Shown here piece after piece: positions 39,704 to 46,963 of a stretch of 46,963 bases of DNA. Both the position numbers and the translations under genes were made by a program. This DNA comes from JBMZCV01 sp049613665 (GTDB taxonomy: Bacteria; Bacteroidota; Bacteroidia; Chitinophagales; UBA2359). Under the pieces are notes generated by a model. It saw only the letters and a program-made list of their open reading frames with translations. It had not been told where the DNA came from and made no database searches. The number at the start of each line of letters is the position of its first letter. Positions within the stretch are counted from its first letter, which is position 1. The stretch lies in the NCBI GenBank assembly GCA_049613665.1, contig JBMZCV010000015.1, forward strand, positions 1 through 46,963. Reading direction: 5' to 3'.

Positions 39704-41389
39704 TTAGTGTTGCAACAATACTTTTTGAACAGCAGTTTTGCCATCTACCGTTGTTTTCACAAAATAAATACCATTGCTTTCTTTCGCCAAATTGATAGTT
39801 ACATTTGTGCCTTTCAAGTCACTTACCATCACTTCACGGCCAGCAACATCATATACAGCAATATTTGCCGTTTCTTTTACAACTACATTCAAGCTAACAT
39901 TTAAAATACCACTTGTTGGATTTGGCCAAAGTTGCACAACATTGGCTGCCAAAGTTTCATTGATACCTACATTGTCAGTTACAGTGATTGTATAAGTAAT
40001 TTGGTCTAAGCCAACGCCATTTTGCACAATTAAAGTTACTTCATAATCGCCTGCCTCCGTAAAAATATGTGTCGGATTAGCATCAGCACTTGCATTTGTA
40101 TCGCCAAAATCCCAAGTATAAGATTCTACGTCAGTAGAAGTACTCACAAAATAGACATCGTCACCCACATTTGGTTCTAAAGGCAAAAACGTAAAATCTG
40201 CCACAGGAGCTTGTGGTTCAAGCGTACCCAACAAAGTAGAGCGTGGCCCTTCGAGCATAGAACGAATCAATGCAACTTGCCCTCTTGTGAACATATTCAT
40301 ACAATCTTCATCAGAATAATCCATATAATTTTCAATCATATCTGGAAAATCTGGCGTTTCATCACAAGTATTTTTAGTATAATCACAGTCTTGCTGCGAT
40401 TGGTCGGCAGCAGGTGGCGTATCTGGAATACCATCATCTTCGGTACAATCGCCATCGCCCCAGATATGACGCAAACCTAAGTAGTGTCCTACTTCATGTA
40501 CGGCAGTTCTACCTTGCCCAACAGGGCCAGCTAAAGCTCCTAAAGTTGGGTTGTTTGGCCCACCAAATGCTTGATAATGCAAGACAACACCATCAGTTTC
40601 AATATTTCCTGCCGAACCTGCAGGCCAGTTTGGTGCTTCGGCAGGAGGATATGCAAAACCTAAAACCAATCCTAAACCACCGCCATCATCTAAGTTACAA
40701 ACCCACATATTGAGATAACGGTCAGTTGGCCAAGCATTTTTGCCACCTTCAGCATCATATTTTACGGCATCAAAACCACCCAAACTACCTAATACTGCAT
40801 TGACACAAGCCTCTTGTGCTGCTGTAAGTGGTGAGCCTAAAACAAGGTCGAGCACAGAAACACCACAAGCTTGAATTTCGGCAATAATAGTTGTAAAATC
40901 TATGCCACCTAGAGGCGAAAAGTTATCAACAGTTGTTTGAGTGCGTGTAATTCCATTGGTCGGATTGCCGTCTGGGTCAATAGTAGCCAAATAAAATTCG
41001 ATACCTGTATCATCAGCAACAGGCAAAAAATCGACACGAGTCTCAGTAGTATCTGCATTTTGACGGCGAAAGTCACGGTTCAAAATAGCAATTTGGTCAT
41101 CTACCAATTCGTCAGAGAGATTTTGCTCTGGCGTATTATAAACGATATGCACCACAATAGGAACACGCAAGATATCTTCCTCATCTTTGAAACTGAAATC
41201 TTCGTTCTGCACTTTTTGCTGTGCTTTTTCAAAAGTTTGTTGAACAGCTTTTGCATAGGCAGGGTTTTCAACAGCTTGGTGCATCAGCATTTCGGTACTA
41301 ATACAACGAGTAACCTGTTGGTTTTGCTGGGCCAAAATAGGAACATAAAGTAAGCCCAATAGACTGACTAATGTAATCAAATGTTTCAT
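39704..41389 (-). CDS. Secreted M43 metallopeptidase, PKD and T9SS tail
   Basis: The ATG at 41389 gives a signal peptide (MKHLITLVSLLGLLYVPILA) and a 562-residue protein; the longer frame would need TTG at 41431. The zinc site HEVGHYLGLRH (298-308) and the downstream Met-turn-like ENYMDYSDEDC place it in family M43 (pappalysin/cytophagalysin-like). A PKD domain follows (about 400-475, VESYTWDFGD and PTHIFTEAGDYEVTL). The type A sorting domain of the type 9 secretion system closes it (about 485-562, LWPNPTSGILNVSL and GIYFVKTTVDGK). It should be exported to the surface or medium. Confidence 0.95.
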   Translation of the reverse strand: MKHLITLVSLLGLLYVPILAQQNQQVTRCISTEMLMHQAVENPAYAKAVQQTFEKAQQKVQNEDFSFKDEEDILRVPIVVHIVYNTPEQNLSDELVDDQIAILNRDFRRQNADTTETRVDFLPVADDTGIEFYLATIDPDGNPTNGITRTQTTVDNFSPLGGIDFTTIIAEIQACGVSVLDLVLGSPLTAAQEACVNAVLGSLGGFDAVKYDAEGGKNAWPTDRYLNMWVCNLDDGGGLGLVLGFAYPPAEAPNWPAGSAGNIETDGVVLHYQAFGGPNNPTLGALAGPVGQGRTAVHEVGHYLGLRHIWGDGDCTEDDGIPDTPPAADQSQQDCDYTKNTCDETPDFPDMIENYMDYSDEDCMNMFTRGQVALIRSMLEGPRSTLLGTLEPQAPVADFTFLPLEPNVGDDVYFVSTSTDVESYTWDFGDTNASADANPTHIFTEAGDYEVTLIVQNGVGLDQITYTITVTDNVGINETLAANVVQLWPNPTSGILNVSLNVVVKETANIAVYDVAGREVMVSDLKGTNVTINLAKESNGIYFVKTTVDGKTAVQKVLLQH

Positions 41390-41429
41390 CAAAAATAGTT
41401 TTATTTTAATTTTTGTAAAAAAGAAAAAC

Positions 41430-41519
41430 AAGTGTTTAGATAAATTTGTCGCTAACGCATCAAAAAAAATCGTGTGTTAGCTTTAAATGAGATATTCAAT
41501 TGTTTTTTCTAACCACTTA
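41430..41519. repeat. Dispersed intergenic repeat, copy I
   Basis: This copy lies upstream of the M43 gene. It shows the hairpin GCTAACGCA (41451-41459) pairing with TGTGTTAGC (41473-41481), and the right end AACCACTTA. The left end is decayed. Confidence 0.55.
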
Positions 41520-41895
41520 TAATAGACAAAGTTAGTGATATTATCTCATAAAAATTAGTATGTGTTTGACAAAATATTATTTTCAATTTGTTATTAAAAT
41601 TCTTTATTTTGTTTTTTTGTTTCTCAACAGCTATTTTCTTTTAAAATAAATCTTAAATAGTTTCGTTCTTTAATATATTAAATTATTGTTTTTCTCTCTC
41701 CAAACAATAATTTTTCGCCCAAGAAGATTATTAGCAAGCTTAAAAAGTGCTTTTTTCATCTCAAAAATCATTTTTTAAATTGTTATATTTTTTCGAAAAA
41801 TAAGCTCTCACCAACTGAAACACTAAAAAATCTTTTTAAAAAATGCAAAATGAAACTTAAAAAAAGATTTTAGCATTTATATCAACAACAACTTT

Positions 41896-42189
41896 TGAGT
41901 ACCAAGTACTACTTAACAACAGTTCGGACATTAATATATTTTTTTATCAAAGGTTTAAACATACTATTTTTTTTAGGCTAAAGCGGCTAATATTTGCAAA
42001 TTTAATGGCCTTTTGAACTGAAAAATAGTATGTTCCCTTACCCAAAAGAGGCTTTTTATCAAGCTGATAATTGTTATAAAAAATGTCCGAACCATTGACT
42101 TAATAAAGCATTCGTTTAGTGGCTAAAGCATTGACCATCAAAGTATTATCTTGTTCTGAAATGCCCAAAAACTTCTGAACGATTGCTTA
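41896..42189. repeat. Dispersed intergenic repeat, copy J, interrupted
   Basis: The left end TGAGTACCAAGTACT (41896-41910) and the right end TTCTGAACGATTGCTTA match family ends. The 294-bp stretch contains a 181-bp insertion with a duplicated 6-bp target. Subtracting 187 bases leaves 107, the size of uninterrupted copies. Confidence 0.7.
41917..42097. mobile_element. 181-bp MITE-like element with TSD, nested in a repeat
   Basis: The ends CAACAGTTCGGACATT (41917-41932) and AATGTCCGAACCATTG (42082-42097) are inverted repeats, 14 of 16 positions matching, with an exact 11-bp core. ACTTAA directly flanks both sides (41911-41916 and 42098-42103), as a 6-bp target duplication. Inside there is a second 14-bp inverted repeat (AACATACTATTTTT at 41958-41971 with 42021-42034). 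It has no coding capacity, so it must depend on a transposase elsewhere. This is the clearest mobile element in the window. Confidence 0.75.
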
Positions 42190-42226
42190 ATAAAACCTAT
42201 TTTTCTCACATCTAAAAAAAGAGATT

Positions 42227-44083
42227 ATGTTCAAAAAAATCTTACCTTATTTAGGTTTTCTCATGGTTATCGCTGCTTGCAACAGTTCGCAACAATCGTC
42301 ACAAAATTATGATCAAACTGCGGCATATAAACAGCCAAGTGGTGCAGCAGAGAAAACAAACAAAACTGTTCCAATGTACAAGAACGGCAAAACTGAAAGT
42401 GCAAAAGCAACAACAGATAAGCGAATATCGCCATTAAAACAAGAAGGTTTAATGCAGAAAGATAAGCCTTCGCCAAAGAAAATAGCTGTTCAGGAAGAAA
42501 CACAACAGTTGGAAGTAGATGGGTTCTTTGATAATACTGATATAGCCGAAACAGTAATTGAGAAAAAAGAAAAGCTGATAGAAAATCACTTTGAAAATAT
42601 CAAAACCGACCCACTTTCCACTTTTAGCATTGATGTAGATAAGGCAGCTTATACCAATATGCGTTCACAAATCAATTATGGGCAAAAGCCACGTCCAAAC
42701 GATATTCGCATTGAGGAAATGATAAATTATTTTCAATACGACTATCCACAGCCTAAAAGCGGACATCCTTTTTCGGTTTCAGTAGAAATGGCGGATTGTC
42801 CGTGGCAAAGTGAACATTATTTGGCTCTTGTAGGTTTGCAAGGAAAAACGCTAGAAAAAGGTAACGTTCCAGCTCAAAACCTCACTTTTTTGCTCGATGT
42901 TTCTGGCTCTATGAATAGTTCAGAAAAATTGCCATTGCTCAAAAAAGGTTTCAAGTTATTGGTCAATGAACTGACCGAAAAAGATAGAGTTTCTATCGTA
43001 GTATATGCAGGTGCGGCTGGCCAAGTATTGCCTCCAACTCCTGGAAATAATACGAAAGCTATTTTAGCCGCTTTTGACAAGCTACAAGCAGGTGGCTCAA
43101 CTGCTGGTGGTGCAGGTATTGAATTGGCTTATAAATTGGCGAAACAAAATTTTATTGAAAATGGAAATAATCGTGTGATTTTGGCTACCGATGGTGATTT
43201 TAATGTAGGTGTTTCGAGCGAAAAAGGCTTGGTAACATTGATAGAAGAAAAACGAAAAACAGGCATTTTTCTATCCGTTTTGGGCTTTGGGCGTGGAAAT
43301 TATCAAGACCGAAAAATGGAAGAATTGAGCAATCATGGCAACGGAAATTATGCATATATCGACAATATCAAAGAAGCTGAAAAAGTTTTGGTAAAAGAAA
43401 TGTATGGTACGCTAAATACGATAGCAAAAGACGTAAAATTGCAAATAGAGTTCAATCCTAAGCAAGTAGCAGGCTATCGTTTGATAGGTTATGTCAATAG
43501 AATGTTGGCAGCCGAAGATTTTAATGATGACACAAAAGATGCAGGCGAAATGGGTGCTGGGCATAGCGTTACGGCTTTGTATGAAATTGTACCAACAGGA
43601 AAAAATTTACCTAAAAATATGATACAAGTAGCTGATAAAATCGATAATATAGATGAAAATAAAAAAGCAACTGAAAAAACAAAGCCAGATTATGATGAAA
43701 CAAAAGTTGATGCTTTGAAATATCAGAAAGATGGCAAAATGACTGAAATAGCCGAAAAATCAAGCGAGGTTTTTACGGTAAAAATGCGATATAAAGAGCC
43801 AAATGAAGAAAAAAGCAAGAAATTTGCGAACACACATTACAACAAAAAATTTGAACAAGTATTGAAGCGAGAAGACAAAATGCCTATTGCTCAATCGAGT
43901 GAAAATTTGCGTTTTGCGACTGCTGTTTCTATGTTTGGAATGCTCTTGCAAGACTCTCAATATAAAGGTAAAAGTTCTTTTTCGGAAGTCGAAAAATTAG
44001 CTGAAAAAGCGAAAGGGAAAGACACAGAAAACTATCGAAAAGAATTTGTAGCATTGGTAAAAAAAGCAAGCAATTTGTATTAA
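42227..44083 (+). CDS. YfbK-like vWA-domain lipoprotein
   Basis: This 618-residue lipoprotein has a signal peptide with a lipobox ending VIAAC (Cys18). A Gln/Lys-rich linker (about 20-105) leads to a vWF_A_N-like segment (PLSTFSIDVDKAAYTNMRSQ, about 126-145). The vWA domain has an intact MIDAS motif DVSGSMN (Asp224, Ser226, Ser228), and a DUF3520-like C-terminal part follows (from about 410). vWA domains of this kind bind metal and ligand proteins. The function of YfbK is unknown, although adhesion or envelope functions are proposed. It converges on the DUF2064 gene 10 bases away, and I see no terminator between them. Confidence 0.9.
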   Translation: MFKKILPYLGFLMVIAACNSSQQSSQNYDQTAAYKQPSGAAEKTNKTVPMYKNGKTESAKATTDKRISPLKQEGLMQKDKPSPKKIAVQEETQQLEVDGFFDNTDIAETVIEKKEKLIENHFENIKTDPLSTFSIDVDKAAYTNMRSQINYGQKPRPNDIRIEEMINYFQYDYPQPKSGHPFSVSVEMADCPWQSEHYLALVGLQGKTLEKGNVPAQNLTFLLDVSGSMNSSEKLPLLKKGFKLLVNELTEKDRVSIVVYAGAAGQVLPPTPGNNTKAILAAFDKLQAGGSTAGGAGIELAYKLAKQNFIENGNNRVILATDGDFNVGVSSEKGLVTLIEEKRKTGIFLSVLGFGRGNYQDRKMEELSNHGNGNYAYIDNIKEAEKVLVKEMYGTLNTIAKDVKLQIEFNPKQVAGYRLIGYVNRMLAAEDFNDDTKDAGEMGAGHSVTALYEIVPTGKNLPKNMIQVADKIDNIDENKKATEKTKPDYDETKVDALKYQKDGKMTEIAEKSSEVFTVKMRYKEPNEEKSKKFANTHYNKKFEQVLKREDKMPIAQSSENLRFATAVSMFGMLLQDSQYKGKSSFSEVEKLAEKAKGKDTENYRKEFVALVKKASNLY

Positions 44084-44093
44084 GTAGTTGAAG

Positions 44094-44714
44094 CTAAAAC
44101 TCTTTTAACCATTCAATACGTTGCAAATCTTCATAATTATCGACATCAATAAGTTCAGGTAGCAAAAAAACAGTCTTATTCAGTCGTTCCAAATCGTTTA
44201 ACGTTGCACTCAAAACTTCTGCTGTACTCCATTTTTTATTTTCAAAAACCTTATGTATAAGTCGCTGAAAACCAATCAAATAATAGCCGCCATCATTGGC
44301 AGGCCCAATAACAACATTGTGTTTTTCCAAAGCCTCGAAAGCAATTTCTAGATGCTCTTTTTTTAGCTCTGCACAGTCGCTACCAATAATTAAAACTTTT
44401 TGGTAGCCGCTATCAAAAGCTTGACTAAATGCCGTTTTCATTTTATACCCTAAATCACCTTTTTTTTGCACCTTTTTTTGATAATCTGTTGCTGGCCAAG
44501 CATCATTTTCGACTTTTTCGCTATAAAACAGCAATTTATCAGCCGCTAAAGCTTGTGTTTCTTTGCGAGTATGCTCCAATAAACGACGATAAATCGCTAG
44601 TGCTTTTTCATCGCCAATACTTGCTGCCAAACGAGTTTTTGCTTTTCCCAAAACAGGATTTTTGATAAAAATAAGTAACGCATTTTTTGAAACTACCTTT
44701 TCTTGTTCTAACAT
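44094..44714 (-). CDS. DUF2064 / glycosyltransferase-like transferase
   Basis: This 206-residue protein belongs to the DUF2064 family (rSAM/selenodomain-associated transferase 1 type), with a nucleotide-sugar-like fold. Signatures are LLIFIKNPVLGKAKTRLA (residues about 13-30), IGSDCAELKKEHL (the acidic metal site) and IGPANDGGYYLIG. It is likely a small transferase or nucleotidyltransferase; the substrate is unknown. The usual partner genes (radical SAM, glycosyltransferase 2) are absent. It runs opposite to the vWA gene. Confidence 0.85.
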   Translation of the reverse strand: MLEQEKVVSKNALLIFIKNPVLGKAKTRLAASIGDEKALAIYRRLLEHTRKETQALAADKLLFYSEKVENDAWPATDYQKKVQKKGDLGYKMKTAFSQAFDSGYQKVLIIGSDCAELKKEHLEIAFEALEKHNVVIGPANDGGYYLIGFQRLIHKVFENKKWSTAEVLSATLNDLERLNKTVFLLPELIDVDNYEDLQRIEWLKEF

Positions 44715-44800
44715 AAATTAATGGTTATTTTCTGTAAAAAAAATACAAAGATAGCAAAAGCTAAATAAAGACTAAATCCCAAATTCTGTTTAATAAGAGA

Positions 44801-44878
44801 ACTATTCGTATTAATGCTTTGATTTTCGATGTGTTAGCCTCCACAATTTGTAGCATAAACTTGTCAGATTGCCTGTTG
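44801..44878. repeat. Dispersed intergenic repeat, copy K (partial)
   Basis: Only the right half is well preserved: GATGTGTTAGCCTCC, then CAATTTGTAGCATAAACTTG and TCAGATTGCCTGTTG. It closely follows copies A, C and D in the right arm. Confidence 0.5.
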
Positions 44879-45095
44879 CAATGATTTCAAATTAACTGTT
44901 CACTATTTAGCTTTTGAAGCTCTGACCTTTTTTCAAATCATGTAAAGCTAAAATAATTGGTTTTTATTGTGTTTTTTATGACATTTTGGCACAAAGTATT
45001 TTTTTGGCATGATATATGTTGTATTTTAGATAGTAGCAAAAACATACATAAGCATTTTCTTTATAATAACAAATTATTTTTTTTTGGCATAAAAA

Positions 45096-45123
45096 TTGTC
45101 GCTTTTTTTGTGAAATAAATTTG
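45096..45123 (+). promoter_or_regulatory. Promoter of the small-RNA candidate
   Basis: TTG (45096-45098) and TAAATTTG (45116-45123) are separated by 17 bases, at the short end of TTG-N17-23-TAnnTTTG. The -7 box is exact. Initiation is expected near 45130. Confidence 0.55.
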
Positions 45124-45129
45124 CAATAT

Positions 45130-45277
45130 TAAAATTAATAGTGTACCTTTACATCACATTCAGACAATGAATGTCATTTTCAACTTAGGCTAGGGCGCTT
45201 TTCTTATTTTCATAATTAGTTTTGACCTCTTCAGAATAATTCCCTTGAGGGATTTCTGTAGAGGTTTTATTTTTTTT
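45130..45277 (+). ncRNA. Candidate small RNA or orphan leader RNA
   Basis: A consensus promoter and a strong terminator enclose about 148 nt without a proper gene. Predicted structure includes ACATTCA-GACAA-TGAATGT (45156-45174), a perfect 7-bp hairpin, and the terminator. An 8-codon ORF (45167-45193, MNVIFNLG) starts at the hairpin. Its stretch AATGTCATTTTC (45170-45181) is repeated inverted just after the terminator as GAAAAATGACATT (45278-45290). I do not recognise an Rfam family; 6S-like and other sRNA families cannot be excluded without a covariance search. Confidence 0.5.
45224..45277 (+). terminator. Strong terminator of the small-RNA candidate
   Basis: ACCTCT (45225-45230) pairs with AGAGGT (45260-45265), inside it CAGAA with TTCTG and a CCC/GGG tip. 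A run of eight T ends the structure. There is no coding sequence before it on this strand. Confidence 0.75.
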
Positions 45278-45558
45278 GAAAAATGACATTAATGAGATAT
45301 TTTGTTTAAATATTTTTCCCTCTTACTTTATTGCTTTTTATAAAATATCTACTTTTTTGTATGTTATAATTTTCCTATACTTGATGTCATTTTTTTGTAA
45401 ACAAAAGTGCTTTTTCTGAAACATTTATCCCTCTTTCTTGAAAATTTTTGCTTCTAAGGTTTTTCAAATCTGTATTTTATTCATCTCTCTCATTTTTTGT
45501 GTAACTTTACATCGTATTTTTATTCTTATTTTTGCTCAAAAAAATAATTTGTAAGTTC
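45278..45558. other. Region upstream of the IcmF-type gene
   Basis: An AT-rich stretch of about 280 bases. It begins with the inverted copy of AATGTCATTTTC and ends with the candidate promoter box at 45527. I see no riboswitch (for example cobalamin) that I can recognise. Confidence 0.45.
45527..45534 (+). promoter_or_regulatory. Probable -7 box of the IcmF-type gene
   Basis: TATTTTTG matches TAnnTTTG, 24 bases before the ATG. The -33 box is not clear: the best TTTG is 27 bases upstream. Confidence 0.4.
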
Positions 45559-46963
45559 ATGCAAACAATTCCAACATATCAACCTAAAAATAAAATTCGT
45601 ATTGTTACGGCTGCTTCGCTCTTCGATGGACACGATGCTGCTATCAATATAATGAGGCGAATTATGCAAACTTCTGGTACGGAAGTCATACATCTTGGCC
45701 ACAATCGTTCTGTGCAAGAAATCGTCAATACCGCTATACAAGAAGATGTACAAGCTATCGCTATTACTTCTTATCAAGGTGGGCATATCGAATTTTTCAA
45801 GTATATGCACGACTTGTTGCAAGAAAATAATGCAAGTCATATCAAAATTTTCGGCGGCGGCGGCGGCACTATTTTGCCTACCGAAATAGAAGAATTGCAC
45901 GCTTATGGAATTGCTCGTATTTATTCGCCAGATGATGGCCGAAAAATGGGTTTGCAAGGCATGATAAATAATTTATTGGAACAGTCAGATTTTCCAATAG
46001 GTAATGACTTAACTGAAAACGCAACAAAGCTTTCTTCTAAGAATCATGGTGGTATTGCTCGGCTTATTTCGGCTGCTGAAAATTTTGCAGAAGAAAGTGC
46101 TACAATTCTAAAAACAGTTTTGGCACAAGCGGAAAGTATGAATACGCCTGTTTTGGGTATTACAGGAACAGGAGGTTCTGGAAAGTCGTCTTTGGTAGAT
46201 GAATTGGTGAGACGTTTTCTGCTCGATTTTCCAGAAAAAACAATGGGTATCATTTCGGTTGATCCTTCTAAACGAAAAACAGGCGGTGCATTGTTGGGCG
46301 ATAGAATTAGAATGAACGCCATCAACAACAATCGTATTTATATGCGTTCTTTGGCGACTCGACAGTCAAATTTGGCTTTGTCGAAACACATCAAAGATGC
46401 AGTTGCGATTTTGAAAGCGGCAGCCTTTGATTTTATCATTCTCGAAACTTCTGGTATTGGCCAATCAGATACTGAAATTACTGAACATTCCGATTTGTCG
46501 ATGTATGTGATGACTCCAGAATATGGTGCAGCTACGCAACTCGAAAAAATTGACATGCTTGATTTTGCAGACCTTATCGCTCTCAACAAATTTGATAAGA
46601 GAGGTGCGAAAGATGCTTTGCGTGATGTCAAAAAACAATACAAAAGAAATCATCAGTTGTGGCACGCAAAAGATGAAGATTTGCCTGTTTTCGGCACGAT
46701 AGCTTCACAATTCAATGACCCAAATACAAACCGTTTGTATAAAGCTTTGATGGAAATGCTGGTGGAAAAAACAGGAGCAGATTTGCAAACTTCTGTTGAA
46801 TTGACGGCTGGCGAAAGTGAAAAAATTTATATTATTCCACCGAAAAGAGTACGTTATTTGTCGGAAATTGCAGAAAATAATCGTACTTATGACAAATGGG
46901 TAAATCAACAGGCTGAAATTGCTCAACAATTGTATGGTATAAAAAAAACAATTAAAGCTTTAA
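45559..46963 (+). CDS. icmF: IcmF-type fused acyl-CoA mutase (5' part)
   Basis: The frame is open from the ATG at 45559 to the window edge (468 codons), so the C-terminal mutase domain is cut off. IcmF fuses a cobalamin-binding domain, a MeaB-like GTPase chaperone and the mutase domain, and interconverts isobutyryl-CoA and n-butyryl-CoA (or related acyl-CoAs). The B12 domain has DGHDAAINIMRRI (His25) and GGGGGT. The GTPase has Walker A GTGGSGKS (203-210), DPSKRKTGGALLGDR, ETSGIGQSD and NKFD (343-346). This order is specific for IcmF; a separate MeaB or mutase would not start with the B12 domain. Confidence 0.9.
   Translation, partial: MQTIPTYQPKNKIRIVTAASLFDGHDAAINIMRRIMQTSGTEVIHLGHNRSVQEIVNTAIQEDVQAIAITSYQGGHIEFFKYMHDLLQENNASHIKIFGGGGGTILPTEIEELHAYGIARIYSPDDGRKMGLQGMINNLLEQSDFPIGNDLTENATKLSSKNHGGIARLISAAENFAEESATILKTVLAQAESMNTPVLGITGTGGSGKSSLVDELVRRFLLDFPEKTMGIISVDPSKRKTGGALLGDRIRMNAINNNRIYMRSLATRQSNLALSKHIKDAVAILKAAAFDFIILETSGIGQSDTEITEHSDLSMYVMTPEYGAATQLEKIDMLDFADLIALNKFDKRGAKDALRDVKKQYKRNHQLWHAKDEDLPVFGTIASQFNDPNTNRLYKALMEMLVEKTGADLQTSVELTAGESEKIYIIPPKRVRYLSEIAENNRTYDKWVNQQAEIAQQLYGIKKTIKAL

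Larger units (their letters stand above)
41390..42226. other. Spacer with two repeats and a nested insertion
   Basis: About 0.84 kb between the divergent M43 and vWA genes has no gene. It holds repeat copy I (41430-41519) and copy J (41896-42189), the latter split by a 181-bp element (41917-42097). Confidence 0.65.
44715..45129. other. Gene-free region after DUF2064
   Basis: An AT-rich spacer with repeat copy K (44801-44878). At its right end lies a consensus-like promoter for the downstream transcript. No gene is seen. Confidence 0.5.

Noticed and set aside
41390..41397. CAAAAATA directly before the M43 ATG as a -7 box
   Set aside because: It touches the start codon and has no -33 at 19-21 bases.
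45278..45558. Cobalamin riboswitch before the IcmF-type gene
   Set aside because: I could not see a B12 box or the expected multi-stem leader in the 280-base region.

Overview
The window is a 47 kb, AT-rich piece of a Bacteroidota chromosome. The evidence is the fused str-S10-spc-alpha ribosomal superoperon without tuf, promoters of the TTTG-N20-TAnnTTTG type, an almost complete lack of Shine-Dalgarno sequences, a secreted M43 metallopeptidase with a PKD domain and a T9SS-type tail, a LytS-type sensor kinase with a periplasmic propeller, and a fused IcmF-type acyl-CoA mutase. A Cytophagia or Saprospiria-like lineage fits, but the genus cannot be read from the sequence alone.

Layout. Positions 1-3007 carry trpF-trpB-trpA, tightly overlapped behind a promoter at 405-412. 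Positions 3081-7437 carry a secreted DUF11-type protein, a MoxR ATPase, a CsaA-like tRNA-binding protein and a lipoprotein. A large TIR-STAND-TPR protein (7510-10287, minus) faces the lipoprotein across a strong shared terminator. Positions 10462-30764 (minus) hold the ribosomal superoperon, from rpsL to rplQ, with fusA, secY, map, infA and rpoA, including the short rpmJ. It starts at two consensus promoters upstream of rpsL and ends at a terminator after rplQ. Positions 31176-34213 (minus) carry a DoxX-like membrane protein, a PAP2 phosphatase and asnS.

The accessory part begins at 34405. A GNAT-like/HigA-like two-gene unit (probable toxin-antitoxin) lies divergent to a long sensor kinase. 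Then comes a three-gene unit (38262-39513, minus) of a putative ADP-ribosyltransferase-like toxin, a small antitoxin candidate and a SecB-like chaperone. This resembles the toxin-antitoxin-chaperone (TAC) architecture, and it has a consensus promoter whose -7 box is embedded in an 8-bp inverted repeat, as expected for an autoregulated operon. The M43 peptidase, a YfbK-like vWA lipoprotein, a DUF2064 transferase, an unannotated small-RNA-like locus (about 45130-45277) and the 5' part of an IcmF-type mutase complete the window.

Across the window I see a family of roughly 105-bp intergenic repeats with imperfect terminal inverted repeats (TAAGTGCCAAG ... CTGGCTACTTA type) and a central hairpin (GCTAACAC ... 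GTGTTAGC). Several copies lie inside the ribosomal superoperon. One copy, upstream of the vWA gene, is interrupted by a second element of 181 bp with 16-bp terminal inverted repeats and a 6-bp ACTTAA target duplication. Removing that insert restores a repeat of the normal family length.
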